From: an uncultured Aeromonadales bacterium
Lineage (GTDB): Bacteria; Pseudomonadota; Gammaproteobacteria; Enterobacterales; Succinivibrionaceae
DNA length: 39,992 nucleotides
NCBI GenBank assembly: GCA_902782145.1
Contig: CACZLZ010000023.1
Coordinates: 1 to 39,992, forward strand
Direction of reading: 5' to 3'
Shown here: piece by piece, positions 18,641-28,263 of the stretch
How positions within the stretch are numbered: position 1 is the stretch's first letter
Layout: each line of letters starts with the position of its first letter
The notes under the pieces: model-generated
What the model saw: only the letters and a program-made list of their open reading frames with translations
What the model was told of the DNA's origin: nothing
Databases searched by the model: none
Translations under genes and position numbers: made by a program

Positions 18641-19573
18641 ATGACAATGCAGAGAACCATCAGCAAGACGGTCAGGGTTGTGGGGATTGGATTGCATTCC
18701 GGTCACAAAGTCACCGCCACCCTGCGGCCAGCTCCCGCAGGCACCGGACTGGTGTTCACCCGGACCGATCTGGATCCGAAGGTTGTCTTCCACTGTTCTG
18801 CGGACGCTGTGCGTGACACTCAGCTGTGTACTGCACTAGTGAATGCCGACGGCGTCAGGATCTCCACAGTGGAGCACCTTTCCGCCGCCCTTTTTGCCTT
18901 GGGCATTGACAATCTTTACATTGATGTAGATGCTCCGGAGATCCCGGTGATGGACGGCAGTGCCTATCCCTTCATCTACCAGATCACCCAGGCCGGGGTT
19001 AAGGAACTGGCTGCTCCCAAGCATTTCATCCGTGTGCTGAAGCCGGTTAAGGTCCAGGATGGTGACAAGTGGGCCATGCTTGAGCCCTGTGCCTCCGGAC
19101 TGCAGATGTCCCTGACCATTGACTTCAGCCATCCTGCCATTGTGGCGTCAGGACAGCACATCGACATCACTTTCAGTGGTGATCTTTTCCGGGATGAGAT
19201 CTCCAAGGCCAGAACCTTCTGCTTCCTCAAGGATGTGGAGTTTATGCATGCCCATAACCTGGCCCTGGGTGGTTCCCTGGATAATGCGGTGGTGCTGGAT
19301 GATTACACTGTGGCCAATGAGGAGGGCCTGCGCTACAGCAATGAGTTTGTAAAGCACAAACTGCTGGACGCCATTGGTGATCTTTACATGGCAAACCGCA
19401 CGATTCTGGGTCGCTTCTCGGCCTACAAGACCGGGCATCATCTTAACAACATGCTTCTGCGGGAACTGCTGGCCCATCAGGAGTGCTGGGAGCCGGCTGA
19501 GTTTGTGGAAGACCGCTCTCAGCGCAAGTCTCCCCTCCGTTTTCTGGCTCCCCTGGGAATTGCCGGGGTTTGA
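18641..19573 (+). CDS. lpxC: UDP-3-O-acyl-N-acetylglucosamine deacetylase LpxC
   Basis: LpxC is the zinc-dependent deacetylase that catalyses the committed step of lipid A synthesis in the cytoplasm. From ATG 18641 it has 310 residues (E. coli 305). The zinc ligands are visible as H79 in VEHLSAAL and H239/D243 in KHKLLDAIGDL. GIGLHSG near the N-terminus and DGSAYPF (E. coli GSA block) also match. The frame is open upstream to 18476, but GGAGG at 18629-18633 fixes the start. ATG 18647 would be too far from it. Its presence confirms an LPS-bearing outer membrane. LpxC is usually controlled by FtsH proteolysis, which cannot be judged here. Confidence 0.97.
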   Translation: MTMQRTISKTVRVVGIGLHSGHKVTATLRPAPAGTGLVFTRTDLDPKVVFHCSADAVRDTQLCTALVNADGVRISTVEHLSAALFALGIDNLYIDVDAPEIPVMDGSAYPFIYQITQAGVKELAAPKHFIRVLKPVKVQDGDKWAMLEPCASGLQMSLTIDFSHPAIVASGQHIDITFSGDLFRDEISKARTFCFLKDVEFMHAHNLALGGSLDNAVVLDDYTVANEEGLRYSNEFVKHKLLDAIGDLYMANRTILGRFSAYKTGHHLNNMLLRELLAHQECWEPAEFVEDRSQRKSPLRFLAPLGIAGV

Positions 19574-19641
19574 GTCTTATTTGACTTTTTGAGCCTTCCT
19601 CTTGAGGGGTTCTCTGGTCAGATGTGGGCCCGGAAAGTTCT

Positions 19642-19679
19642 GCCGCAGTGTCTTCAGGATCCTGCGGCGTTTTTGTTTC
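19642..19679 (+). terminator. Intrinsic terminator after lpxC
   Basis: GCCGCAG (19642-19648) pairs perfectly with CTGCGGC (19662-19668) across a 13-nt loop, followed by GTTTTTGTTT. It lies 69 bp past the lpxC stop. The rest of the 244-bp gap to the next gene shows no clear promoter. Confidence 0.8.
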
Positions 19680-19817
19680 TGGATTTGGCAGGTATGCGGG
19701 GATTTTCCTGGGGATCTCTGCTATCATTCTACTGTGTTCTGATTGCTTTCTAGCCGTTATTTGTGTTGTTGCTGACTGGCTTGTTTTTCGGCGGTTTTTC
19801 TGATTTTGGGTGCTTTG

Positions 19818-20825
19818 ATGACTGTGACAGCCAACAAAAATTTGACCATTGCTCTGCTTATTGATGCGGATAATGTCAGTTCTTCATATGCCGAAACCAT
19901 TTTTACGGAACTTTCCAAAAACTATGGTCGCTGTGTGATCCGCAGGATCTACGGGAACTGGTCAACGAACACTGGAGGTTGGTCAAAGGTTTTTTCTGAG
20001 TATGGCCTTATTCCCGTTCATCAGCACAGTTATGTAGCCGGAAAGAATTCCACTGACATTGCTTTGGTGATTGATGCCATGGATATTCTCCATTCAGGTC
20101 ACCAGATTGATGCTTTCTGCATTGTCTCCAGCGATTCGGATTTTACACGGCTTGTGCAACGGATCCGTGAATCCAACAAGATCGTCATAGGCATGGGGAA
20201 CAAAAAAGCACCTAAGGCTTTGACCAAGGTGTGTGACCGGTTTGTCTTTCTTGATCAGATTTCTGAGACTGGCGAAGAGAACCCTTCGCCTGCTACGGAT
20301 AACGCGGAGATAGTTGACGATGCGGAGACTGACAGGAAATCTTTGCTGGCTCAGGAGTCAGAAACATCTGAAGATGAAGTTGACAGCATAACTCCTCTGT
20401 CCAGAGTTATCGACGATCTAAGATCTCTTCTGTCTGAAAAGGAAACTGTACTGGTTGGTGAGATAGGTACTTTCCTGCACAATAAGTATTCTGACTTTGA
20501 TGTGCGCAACTATGGTTTTTCCAAACTGTCAGTGATGCTTGATTCTCCCGAACTTAAGAAATATTTTCTGCTTGATCAGAGTTCGGGTGCAATGAAACTT
20601 TCTTTGCTCAAGAGACTTGGAACTGATGCCATAGAGAGAGAAGTCAGGTTGGTAGTAAAAGAGTTAGGCTCCGATGGTAAGTGTCTGATAAACCGTGTTC
20701 ATGAGGAGCTTCTTCGCAGACTTGGGGCATCCTATCTTAAGGAACTTGGATACAGCAAACCATCAAAACTCTTCAAAAATTTGAAAGGTCTGAAGTTTGA
20801 GGGTCACTTTTTGCAGATACTATGA
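19818..20825 (+). CDS. NYN-domain putative RNase with tandem C-terminal OST-HTH (LOTUS) domains
   Basis: The 335-residue product has an N-terminal NYN (PIN-like, LabA/MARF1-type) domain, about residues 8-150. The acidic residues expected of a metal-dependent RNase are present in LIDADN, STDIALVIDA and SSDSDF. After an acidic linker come two OST-HTH/LOTUS-like modules: about 185-255 (VLVGEIGTFL, NYGFSKLSVML) and about 270-335 (CLINRVHEELLRR, LGYSKPSKLF, LKFEGHFLQI). Related proteins are widespread in bacteria, and their substrate is generally unknown. LOTUS domains are RNA-binding modules. ATG 19818 is chosen over an in-frame upstream codon (19806), although its ribosome-binding site is weak. 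It is flanked by terminators and gaps, so it is probably a single-gene unit. Base composition is visibly less GC-rich than the dcw genes. Confidence 0.8.
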   Translation: MTVTANKNLTIALLIDADNVSSSYAETIFTELSKNYGRCVIRRIYGNWSTNTGGWSKVFSEYGLIPVHQHSYVAGKNSTDIALVIDAMDILHSGHQIDAFCIVSSDSDFTRLVQRIRESNKIVIGMGNKKAPKALTKVCDRFVFLDQISETGEENPSPATDNAEIVDDAETDRKSLLAQESETSEDEVDSITPLSRVIDDLRSLLSEKETVLVGEIGTFLHNKYSDFDVRNYGFSKLSVMLDSPELKKYFLLDQSSGAMKLSLLKRLGTDAIEREVRLVVKELGSDGKCLINRVHEELLRRLGASYLKELGYSKPSKLFKNLKGLKFEGHFLQIL

Positions 20826-20888
20826 AAAAGCGCGCTTCGTCTTTGGTGGTGTTTCCTTTTTTGTGGGTCATTCATCTGAAGTTTTGAC

Positions 20889-21044
20889 TTAGCGTCCCTC
20901 CTGTTCTGGGCGGTTCATCGATACATCCTGAGAACATCGCATGTCTTCTGGGGTGATGCCTGCTCCTTTAAGTTCTGTTCGCAGGTCTATGGCAGACTCG
21001 CGGGCGTACTCCTGACTGAGTGTGAGGAACTGACTGATATCCGG
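20889..21044 (-). pseudogene. Possible remnant of a minus-strand coding sequence
   Basis: Read on the minus strand, a stop-free frame of about 51 codons ends at TAA (20889-20891). It includes QEYARESAIDLRTELKGAG and ITPEDMRC, with a protein-like mix of charged and hydrophobic residues. It lacks a start codon with a ribosome-binding site and is closed upstream by a TGA at 21045-21047. A neighbouring frame continues upstream with KAKLWIYPIFDRKQGH, as a frameshifted gene would. I do not recognise the family. It may equally be chance. Confidence 0.25.
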
Positions 21045-21292
21045 TCATAGTTTCTGTGCTGTGACCCTGCTTCCGGTCGAAGATCGGGTAAATCCAGAGT
21101 TTAGCCTTGATTTTGGCTTTTTTGCCTCCACTTTTTTATGTAGATGCTTTGCATAAAATCTTGTCCAAAGGAAATTAACTCCGGGATCAACTCTTGGTGT
21201 TCTCGCTTAGCCAGCCCGGGTAAGTTAGTCCAGGCGCCTAAGAAACTGCTGTAACATATTAGTGACAAAACTTAGCAATGATTTTTACGAGT

Positions 21293-21327
21293 CCAGATCA
21301 TCTGGGCCCCTTTTGTTTTATTTTCTG
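21293..21327 (+). terminator. Terminator-like hairpin upstream of secA
   Basis: CCAGA (21293-21297) and TCTGG (21301-21305) form a short stem with a 3-nt loop, followed by GCCCC and then TTTTGTTTTATTTTC. The stem is short and separated from the T tract, so activity is uncertain. It could end transcription arriving from the NYN gene. Confidence 0.35.
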
Positions 21328-21330
21328 TGA

Positions 21331-21366
21331 GGGACAGTAACAGCGCATTCAGTGTAAAACTGTCCC
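21331..21366 (+). repeat. Perfect 8-bp inverted repeat in the secA leader
   Basis: GGGACAGT (21331-21338) is the exact reverse complement of ACTGTCCC (21359-21366), with a 20-nt loop. The second arm ends 30 bp before the secA ATG. It lacks a T tract, so it is not a terminator. It could be a leader hairpin near the secA ribosome-binding site (AGGA at 21384) or an operator for a dimeric protein. Confidence 0.5.
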
Positions 21367-21396
21367 GGCATTTAGTTTGCAACCAGGATCCAGCCC

Positions 21397-24072
21397 ATGT
21401 CCATAATGAACATTTTCACCAAGATCTTCGGCAGTTCAAATGAGAGAACCCTCAAGCGCCTGCGCAAGATCGCTGATCACATTAACAGCCTTGAACCCAA
21501 ATATGAGAAGTTCACTGACGATGAACTCAAGGCCATGACTCCTTACTTCAAGGATCAACTGGCCCAGGGGAAGACGCTGGATGATATCCTCCCTGATGCC
21601 TTTGCTGTGGTAAGGGAGGTTTCCAAGCGGGTATACGGCATGCGCCATTTTGATGTTCAGCTTATCGGCGGCATGGTTCTGAACACTGATCAGATTGCTG
21701 AAATGAAGACCGGTGAGGGCAAGACCCTGACATCCACCCTTCCGGTTTATTTGAACGCCCTCACTGAGAGGGGCGTACATGTGGTCACGGTGAATGACTA
21801 TCTGGCCAAGCGTGACGCCGGCTGGTCCAGCAAGTTGTTCAACTTTCTAGGCATGACTGTCGGCTGCAATCTTTCCGGTCTGAGCACCGAAGAGAAACAG
21901 AAGGTTTATGCCGCCGATGTCACCTACGGTACCAACAATGAGTTCGGCTTTGACTACCTCAGGGACAACATGGCCTATTCCAAGGAGGGCAGGGTGCAGA
22001 GGGAACTGTACTATGCCCTGGTGGATGAGGTGGACTCCGTTCTTATTGATGAGGCCAGGACTCCGCTGATCATTTCTGGCGCCGCCAATGACGCCACGGA
22101 ACTGTACCGTGCTGTGGACAAGATCATTCCACTCTTAAAGAAGCAGGACAAGGAGGATTCTGACACCTACACCGGTGACGGCCATTTCACCATTGACGAG
22201 AAGTTCCGCCAGGTTTATCTCACCGAAAACGGCCAGGTGTACGTGGAGGAGCTGCTACGCAAGTCCGGACTCCTGCCTGAAGGCGAGAAATTGTATGATT
22301 ACAAGAACATTCAGCTTCTCCACCATGTGATTGCCTGTCTGCGGGCCCACACCCTGTTCCGCAGGGATATTGACTACATTGTCAAGAACGGCGAGGTTCT
22401 CATCGTTGACGAGCACACGGGCCGCACCATGATCGGCCGGCGATGGTCCGACGGTCTGCACCAGGCCGTGGAGGCCAAGGAGGGAGTCCGGATCCAGAAC
22501 GAGAATCAGACCCTGGCTTCCATCACCTTCCAGAACTACTTCCGCCTGTATGAGAAACTGGCGGGCATGACCGGAACTGCCGATACTGAAGCCTTTGAGT
22601 TCAATCAGATTTACGGTCTGAACACAGTGGTGATCCCCACCAACCGTCCTATGATCCGCAACGATCAGCAGGATCTTGTGTTTTTGGACGACAAGGACAA
22701 ATATGAGGCCATAGTTGCCGACATCGAGGAGAAGGTGAAAGCTGGCCGTCCGGTGCTGGTGGGCACCATATCCATTGAGAACTCGGAAAAGCTTTCCCGG
22801 TTCCTGACGGAAAAGTCCATTCCCCATAGTGTGCTGAATGCCAAGTTCCATGACAAGGAGGCCGCGATTGTGGCCCAGGCCGGAGCACCATCCTGCGTCA
22901 CCATTGCAACCAACATGGCCGGCCGGGGCACTGATATTGTGCTGGGCGGCAATTTCCAGGCTGAGATCGACGCCCTGGAAAATCCTACCCAGGAGCAGAT
23001 TGACACCATCAAGGCAGAGTGGCAGAAGCGCCATGACGCCGTGGTGGCGGCAGGCGGCCTTCACATTATCGGCACTGAGCGTCATGAGTCCCGCCGCATC
23101 GACAACCAGCTGAGAGGTCGAGCTGGACGCCAGGGTGATCCCGGCTCATCCCGTTTCTACCTGTCACTGGATGACAATCTGCTTCGGATCTTCATCAACA
23201 CGGAGAAGATCCGCAACATTTTCCGCCGCTCTGGCATGAAGCCCGGGGAGTCCATTGAACACCGTTTTGTCACTCGGGGCATTGAGAATGCCCAGCGCAA
23301 GGTTGAGGAGCGCAACTTTGACATGCGCAAAAACCTGCTGGAATTTGACAATGTGGCCAATGAGCAGCGCCGGAACATCTATGAGCTGCGTAACTCCCTG
23401 CTGGAGGCTGACAGCCTTGATCCCGAGGTAGAGCAGATCATGGCTGACGTGATGAATGATGTGATTGCCCAGCATGTTGCCCCCAATTCCGTGGTGGAGA
23501 CCTGGGATCTTGCCGGGCTAAGGGAGCAGCTGGCCAGGGACTTCCGGCTGGAGCCGCCGGTGGACGAGTGGCTGAAGTCCAGCAAGCTTTTCAGTGAGAG
23601 CGATCTGGCTTCCAAGATCTCCGAGCTGGCTGTCAGTACCTTCCGGGAGCGGGTGGAGGTTATCAGCGATGAGAACCGTCTCAATCTGCAGCGGACTGTA
23701 ATGTTGCAGTTGCTGGATCAGTTCTGGAAGGATCATCTGGCTTCCATGGACTGCCTGCGTCAGGGCATCTATCTCAGGGGCTATGCCCAGCGCAACCCCA
23801 AGAATGAGTACAAGACTGAGTCTTCCAAAATGTTCGGGGTCATGCTCCAGCGTTACAAGTACCAGACGGTGTCTGTGCTCATGCGCATAGAGATCCGCAC
23901 CCAGAGCGAGATTGAGGCCATGGAGGAGAAGCGGCGCCAGGAGGCCCGCCAGGCAAGCGAGAGTTCAACCACCAACCTCCAGGGAGAGAATGCCACCCCC
24001 AGGGTTGGCCGCAATGATCCCTGTCCTTGCGGCTCAGGCAAGAAGTACAAGAACTGCTGTGGCCGGCTCTGA
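21397..24072 (+). CDS. secA: Preprotein translocase ATPase SecA
   Basis: SecA drives protein export through SecYEG at the inner membrane. The 891-residue protein (E. coli 901) starts [19 protein letters not shown]. Walker A is TGEGKTLTS (from T105). [19 protein letters not shown] contains the DEAD-like Walker B box. [20 protein letters not shown] and the preprotein cross-linking and helical wing domains follow. The C-terminus carries the zinc motif [14 protein letters not shown], used to bind SecB and ribosomes. ATG 21397 follows AGGA at about 9 bases. mutT, which follows secA in E. coli, is missing. Confidence 0.97.
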   Translation: MSIMNIFTKIFGSSNERTLKRLRKIADHINSLEPKYEKFTDDELKAMTPYFKDQLAQGKTLDDILPDAFAVVREVSKRVYGMRHFDVQLIGGMVLNTDQIAEMKTGEGKTLTSTLPVYLNALTERGVHVVTVNDYLAKRDAGWSSKLFNFLGMTVGCNLSGLSTEEKQKVYAADVTYGTNNEFGFDYLRDNMAYSKEGRVQRELYYALVDEVDSVLIDEARTPLIISGAANDATELYRAVDKIIPLLKKQDKEDSDTYTGDGHFTIDEKFRQVYLTENGQVYVEELLRKSGLLPEGEKLYDYKNIQLLHHVIACLRAHTLFRRDIDYIVKNGEVLIVDEHTGRTMIGRRWSDGLHQAVEAKEGVRIQNENQTLASITFQNYFRLYEKLAGMTGTADTEAFEFNQIYGLNTVVIPTNRPMIRNDQQDLVFLDDKDKYEAIVADIEEKVKAGRPVLVGTISIENSEKLSRFLTEKSIPHSVLNAKFHDKEAAIVAQAGAPSCVTIATNMAGRGTDIVLGGNFQAEIDALENPTQEQIDTIKAEWQKRHDAVVAAGGLHIIGTERHESRRIDNQLRGRAGRQGDPGSSRFYLSLDDNLLRIFINTEKIRNIFRRSGMKPGESIEHRFVTRGIENAQRKVEERNFDMRKNLLEFDNVANEQRRNIYELRNSLLEADSLDPEVEQIMADVMNDVIAQHVAPNSVVETWDLAGLREQLARDFRLEPPVDEWLKSSKLFSESDLASKISELAVSTFRERVEVISDENRLNLQRTVMLQLLDQFWKDHLASMDCLRQGIYLRGYAQRNPKNEYKTESSKMFGVMLQRYKYQTVSVLMRIEIRTQSEIEAMEEKRRQEARQASESSTTNLQGENATPRVGRNDPCPCGSGKKYKNCCGRL

Positions 24073-24148
24073 TGAAGACCGGACACGCTGAGAGGACAGT
24101 TTGAGCGGATTGCACGCCCGGCTGTTTTAAGACATTTTCCCGACCATG

Positions 24149-24176
24149 AGGCTTGCTGTCATGCAGGCCTTTTTTT
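24149..24176 (+). terminator. Intrinsic terminator after secA
   Basis: AGGCTTGC (24149-24156) pairs with GCAGGCCT (24163-24170), eight pairs with one G-T wobble and a 6-nt loop. It runs into a T7 tract (24170-24176). This separates secA from the pil operon. Confidence 0.85.
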
Positions 24177-24206
24177 GTGTGTTGCGTCATTCTTATCAAC
24201 TTTTGT

Positions 24207-24237
24207 TTGCCGTGGACTTGTTTCATTCAAGTATAAT
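24207..24237 (+). promoter_or_regulatory. Probable promoter of the pilBCD operon
   Basis: A perfect TATAAT lies at 24232-24237, 73 bp upstream of pilB. The best -35 is TTGCCG (24207-24212) with a 19-bp spacer, so strength is probably moderate. It stands just after the secA terminator. Confidence 0.55.
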
Positions 24238-24310
24238 TTTTAATTACTGTGTTTATGTGTGTTTTCTGCGGTTCCGGAGAGGGAACCCGTGATCCCGCAA
24301 GAGGTGTGCC

Positions 24311-26041
24311 ATGGCAGTGAAGAGTACGCTGTTGCCTGTTCTCGTGAGCGAGGGGCGCCTGACTCAGCAGCAGGCAGATCAGATCATCAAGGACTGTGAT
24401 GTAAGGGATATCCCGGTGATCCAGGGCATTGTGGAGACCAAGTTGATCTCCAGTGATGATCTGGCGAACTTCTGTACTGAGCATTTCTCACTTTCCCTGC
24501 TGAATCTGGATGAGTTTGATCTCCAGGAGATCCCCAAGAACTTCCTGAATGAGAAACTGATAAAGAAGTTCCATGCCCTTCCGGTTTACCTGCAGGGCAG
24601 AACCTTGTATCTGGCTCTGTCGGATCCAACCAACCTTGAGGCCCTGGAGGAGTTTGGCTTTTCCTTCGGACTGCATACTGAGCCCTTCCTGGTGGATGAG
24701 CTCAAACTGCAGAAGGCCATCAAGATCCTGACCGACTCCGTTGCGGATCAGTTGAATGTTAGTGACGGTCTGACTGATGAGATGTCTAGTGTGGAGGGTG
24801 CCCTTGACGCCCTGAGCACTGATGACAGCCAGGATGACGCCAATAACCAGGGTGCAGCCGTTGACACCAACTCCGATGATGATGCCCCGGTGGTGAAGTT
24901 CATCAACCAGATGCTGCTGAAGGCCATTCAGATGGGGGCATCCGACCTTCATTTTGAGCCTTATGAGACCAAGTACCGCATCCGGTTCCGTATTGACGGT
25001 ATCCTCCATCAGATAGCCACCCCACCGGTCAATCTGAAGGAACGTTTTTCTGCCCGTCTGAAGGTTATGTCCCGCTTGGACATTGCTGAGAAGAGACTCC
25101 CCCAGGACGGCCGTATCAAACTGAAGATCGGTCCCAACAAGACCATGGACATGCGTGTGAACTCCCTGCCTACCCTTTGGGGCGAGAAGATCGTGCTGCG
25201 TATCCTTGATTCCTCTGCTGCCAAGCTCAACATCGACCAGCTGGGCTATAACGACGTTCAGAAGAAGCAGTATCTGGATGCCCTTTCCAAGCCTCAGGGT
25301 CTGATCCTGGTGACCGGCCCCACCGGCTCCGGCAAGACCGTGTCGCTGTATACGGGGCTCAGCATCCTGAATGATGAGGAAACCAACATTTCCACAGCTG
25401 AGGATCCTGTGGAAATCAACCTTTACGGCATCAACCAGGTGCAGATGAACCCCAAGGCTGGACTCACCTTCGCTTCGGCACTGCGTGCCTTCCTGCGTCA
25501 GGATCCTGACGTGATCATGGTCGGTGAGATCCGTGACCTGGAAACTGCAGAAATCGCCATCAAGGCCGCCCAGACCGGTCACCTGGTGCTTTCCACCCTG
25601 CACACCAACTCCGCTGCGGAGACCCTGACCCGTCTCCTGAACATGGGTGTGCCCAGCTTTAACATAGCATCCTCCTGCACCCTGATCATGGCCCAGCGTC
25701 TTGCCCGCCGTCTCTGTCCTAAATGCAAGGAGGTTCAGGACGTTTCTGAGCAGCAGATGCGTGCTGTGGGCTTCACTGAGGAGGAGATCAAGGAGGGCAT
25801 TCAGCTTTACGGCCCCGTGGGATGTGATGCCTGCTCCAGCGGCTACAAGGGCCGGGTGGGTGTATATGAGATCATGGTGATGAATGACCGCATCGCCGAG
25901 GCAATCATGAATGACGCCAACTCCATAGAGATTAATAAAATTGCGGTTGAGCAGGGCATGATGACATTGCGCAAGTCAGCCCTGGAAAAGGCAAAACTCG
26001 GTCTTACCAGTATTGCTGAAGTCAAACGCGTCACGAGCTGA
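24311..26041 (+). CDS. pilB: Type IV pilus assembly ATPase PilB
   Basis: PilB is the hexameric cytoplasmic ATPase that powers pilin polymerisation. The 576-residue protein has an N-terminal GspE/PilB N1-like domain. A linker with an acidic low-complexity stretch (about 165-195) follows. The C-terminal ATPase has Walker A GPTGSGKT (336-343), [12 protein letters not shown] (Walker B), and the His box [12 protein letters not shown] tetracysteine zinc element (CPKC and CDAC) marks PilB/GspE rather than the retraction ATPase PilT. ATG 24311 follows GAGGTG. E. coli HofB is the reduced counterpart. No pilT is present in this window. Confidence 0.95.
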   Translation: MAVKSTLLPVLVSEGRLTQQQADQIIKDCDVRDIPVIQGIVETKLISSDDLANFCTEHFSLSLLNLDEFDLQEIPKNFLNEKLIKKFHALPVYLQGRTLYLALSDPTNLEALEEFGFSFGLHTEPFLVDELKLQKAIKILTDSVADQLNVSDGLTDEMSSVEGALDALSTDDSQDDANNQGAAVDTNSDDDAPVVKFINQMLLKAIQMGASDLHFEPYETKYRIRFRIDGILHQIATPPVNLKERFSARLKVMSRLDIAEKRLPQDGRIKLKIGPNKTMDMRVNSLPTLWGEKIVLRILDSSAAKLNIDQLGYNDVQKKQYLDALSKPQGLILVTGPTGSGKTVSLYTGLSILNDEETNISTAEDPVEINLYGINQVQMNPKAGLTFASALRAFLRQDPDVIMVGEIRDLETAEIAIKAAQTGHLVLSTLHTNSAAETLTRLLNMGVPSFNIASSCTLIMAQRLARRLCPKCKEVQDVSEQQMRAVGFTEEEIKEGIQLYGPVGCDACSSGYKGRVGVYEIMVMNDRIAEAIMNDANSIEINKIAVEQGMMTLRKSALEKAKLGLTSIAEVKRVTS

Positions 26042-26062
26042 TGATTAGGGGATAAATATAGA

Positions 26063-27316
26063 ATGGCAACAACTACAGCGTTGAAAACCAAAGTCAAGGA
26101 CACTGGGCCCAAGAGAAAGATCTTCCAGTACTCCTGGAAGGGCAAGAACAAGAAGGGTGTCAAGGTCAGCGGCACGGTTCAGGGTGTTTCTGAAGAGGCT
26201 GCCAAGGCTGAACTCAAGCGCCAGGGTGTGACCATTGTCAGCATAAGCAAGAGGACCACCATTGATATCCTTGAGCCCAAGATCAAGCCCATGGACATTG
26301 CCATGTTCTCCCGTCAGATCTGCACCATGCTGGGAGCCGGTGTCCCTATCATCCAGTCCATTGAACTCCTTTCCGGCAGCCATGAGAAGGGCAAGATGCG
26401 TGAACTTCTGGGAAATATAGCCAATGAGGTTGCCGGCGGTGTTCCTCTGTCCCAGAGCCTTTCCAAATATCCTCAGTACTTCAATGCCCTCTATTGTGAT
26501 CTGGTGGCCGCAGGCGAGCAGTCCGGTGCTCTGGAAACCATTTATGACAGAATTGCCACCTACCAGGAAAAGTCAGAACTGCTGAAGTCCAAGATCAAAA
26601 AGGCGCTGATGTATCCGACAGTGGTGGTGATCGTGGCTATTCTGGTCACGGCCATACTATTGATGTTTGTGGTGCCTCAATTTGAGGACATATTCAAGGG
26701 CTTCGGTGCTGATCTGCCTGCCTTCACCAAGTTTGTGGTTGAACTTTCCCGCTGGCTGAAGAGCAACTGGGTAATTCCATTTTTCAGTATCGTCGGTGTG
26801 GTTGTTCTGATCCGCTACTGCCTTGTTCATTATCCGAAGTTCAAGGATTTTCTCGACATTGCCTCACTGAAACTTCCTGTGGTGGGAGAGATCCTCAGAA
26901 AGGCAGCTCTGGCACGCTTTGCCTCCACCCTGTCCACCACCTTTGCCGCTGGTATTCCCCTGGTTGACGCCTTGGTTTCTGCTGCCGGTGCCTCTGGCAA
27001 TGCCCTTTACCGGGATGCGGTGCTGGATGTGAGAAATGAGGTTATGGCCGGCATGCAGATGCATATGGCCATGCGCACCACCATGGTGTTTCCGCCAATG
27101 CTGACCCAGATGGTGATGATCGGTGAGGAGGCTGGTTCTATTGACGACATGCTGGCCAAAATTGCCGGCATTTACCAGCAAGAGGTTGATGATGCCGTGG
27201 ACGGTCTGTCCAGCATGCTGGAGCCTCTCATCATGGTTGTGCTGGGTGTCCTCATCGGCGGTCTGGTGGTGGCCATGTACCTGCCCATCTTCACCATGGG
27301 TGACGTCATCAAGTAG
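26063..27316 (+). CDS. pilC: Type IV pilus inner-membrane platform protein PilC
   Basis: PilC (GspF family) is the inner-membrane platform on which PilB acts. The 417-residue product has the N-terminal FQYSWKGKNKKG strand, two repeated GspF cytoplasmic domains (about 75-195 and 280-395), and three membrane segments (about 180-205, 230-255 and 385-410). Typical blocks are MFSRQICTMLGAGVPI, SALETIYDRIA-like GALETIYDRIA and MVMIGEEAGSIDDML. The start follows AGGGGA, 21 bp after pilB, so the two are one operon. Confidence 0.95.
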   Translation: MATTTALKTKVKDTGPKRKIFQYSWKGKNKKGVKVSGTVQGVSEEAAKAELKRQGVTIVSISKRTTIDILEPKIKPMDIAMFSRQICTMLGAGVPIIQSIELLSGSHEKGKMRELLGNIANEVAGGVPLSQSLSKYPQYFNALYCDLVAAGEQSGALETIYDRIATYQEKSELLKSKIKKALMYPTVVVIVAILVTAILLMFVVPQFEDIFKGFGADLPAFTKFVVELSRWLKSNWVIPFFSIVGVVVLIRYCLVHYPKFKDFLDIASLKLPVVGEILRKAALARFASTLSTTFAAGIPLVDALVSAAGASGNALYRDAVLDVRNEVMAGMQMHMAMRTTMVFPPMLTQMVMIGEEAGSIDDMLAKIAGIYQQEVDDAVDGLSSMLEPLIMVVLGVLIGGLVVAMYLPIFTMGDVIK

Positions 27317-27342
27317 TTTTTGTCCTTATCAAACTAGATTAG

Positions 27343-27364
27343 GGGCACGTAGGTGCCCTTTTTT
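27343..27364 (+). terminator. Terminator-like hairpin between pilC and pilD
   Basis: GGGCAC (27343-27348) pairs perfectly with GTGCCC (27353-27358) across a 4-nt loop and is followed at once by six T (27359-27364). It ends only 4 bases before the first possible pilD start. It is likely to reduce transcription into pilD-coaE-yacG. Confidence 0.75.
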
Positions 27365-27368
27365 GTGA

Positions 27369-28259
27369 ATGCCTGCCATGGATGAGATCCTTCTCTTTTA
27401 TAACAACTGGCCTGTTCTTTATTACGTCTATGTCTTCATCATCGGACTTATGATCGGCAGTTTTCTGAATGTGGTTATTTACCGGGTGCCGGTGATGATG
27501 GAGCGTGACTTCAAAAGGGATTATCTGGAGTACTTTCATCCTGACTCTGAGGAACTTAAGGATAAGCCGGAGACTTTCAACCTCCTCGTTCCCCGGTCTC
27601 GCTGTCCCAAGTGCGGACACCGGATCACGGCCATTGAAAATGTTCCGGTTCTGAGCTGGCTGTTTCTGAGGGGCAAATGCTCCGGATGCGGGCAACCCAT
27701 CTCCTTCCGCTACCCGGCCATTGAAATTCTGTGCGCACTACTCACCCTGGCGTGCGCCTTTGTTTTTCCTCCCTCTCTGCGCCTCCTGGGGGCAATGATC
27801 TTCTGTTGGTTCCTGATCTCCCTGAGTTTCATCGACTTTGACAAAATGATCCTGCCGGATGAGATGACCATTCCTCTGATCTGGCTGGGGCTCATATTTA
27901 ACTACAATGACACTTTCTGCTCTTTCAGGGATGCCTTTCTGGGAGCTTTGGCGGGATATCTGGTGCTGTGGAGCTTTTATTGGATCTTCAAACTTCTCAC
28001 CGGCAAGGATGGCATGGGATATGGGGACTTCAAACTCATGTCGGCAGTGGGGGCATGGTGCGGCTGGCAGATGCTGCCGGCAGCAATTTTTCTTTCGGCC
28101 ATTGCCGGGGCGGTGATAGGGATCACCTATCTTATGATCACACACGGCGGCAAAAGCAAACCCATTCCCTTTGGCCCTTATATTGCCGTTGCGGGGCTTG
28201 CTGTCATGTGGTTCGGATCCGGGATCAATAACTGGTATCTGAGCACACTGCAGGGCTGA
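27369..28259 (+). CDS. pilD: Prepilin leader peptidase / N-methyltransferase PilD
   Basis: PilD cleaves prepilin leaders at the cytoplasmic face of the inner membrane and N-methylates the new terminal Phe. The 296-residue product has GSFLNVVIYR and a four-cysteine zinc motif (CPKC and CSGC, about 78-105) in the methyltransferase part. The two aspartates of the aspartic protease follow, in FIDFDK (D156 or D158) and GYGDFK (D220). Eight membrane segments are expected. Starts at 27369 or 27378 (MDEILL) are both possible. Neither has a Shine-Dalgarno because the terminator-like hairpin occupies that space. Its substrate PilA is encoded 7.5 kb away. Confidence 0.95.
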   Translation: MPAMDEILLFYNNWPVLYYVYVFIIGLMIGSFLNVVIYRVPVMMERDFKRDYLEYFHPDSEELKDKPETFNLLVPRSRCPKCGHRITAIENVPVLSWLFLRGKCSGCGQPISFRYPAIEILCALLTLACAFVFPPSLRLLGAMIFCWFLISLSFIDFDKMILPDEMTIPLIWLGLIFNYNDTFCSFRDAFLGALAGYLVLWSFYWIFKLLTGKDGMGYGDFKLMSAVGAWCGWQMLPAAIFLSAIAGAVIGITYLMITHGGKSKPIPFGPYIAVAGLAVMWFGSGINNWYLSTLQG

Positions 28260-28263
28260 GATC

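Larger units (their letters stand above)
20826..21396 (+). other. 571-bp intergenic region between the NYN gene and secA
   Basis: There is no convincing gene on the plus strand. I see a possible decayed minus-strand reading frame (20889-21044), a terminator-like hairpin (21293-21327) and an 8-bp inverted repeat in the secA leader (21331-21366). The secM arrest peptide gene that precedes secA in E. coli is not found here. No strong secA promoter stands out. GTGACA near 21262 has no good -10 at the right distance. Confidence 0.6.

Noticed and set aside
21144-21254. 36-codon plus-strand ORF upstream of secA as a secM-like arrest leader
   Set aside because: It has no Shine-Dalgarno, no signal peptide and no arrest-like C-terminus, and it ends 142 bp before secA.
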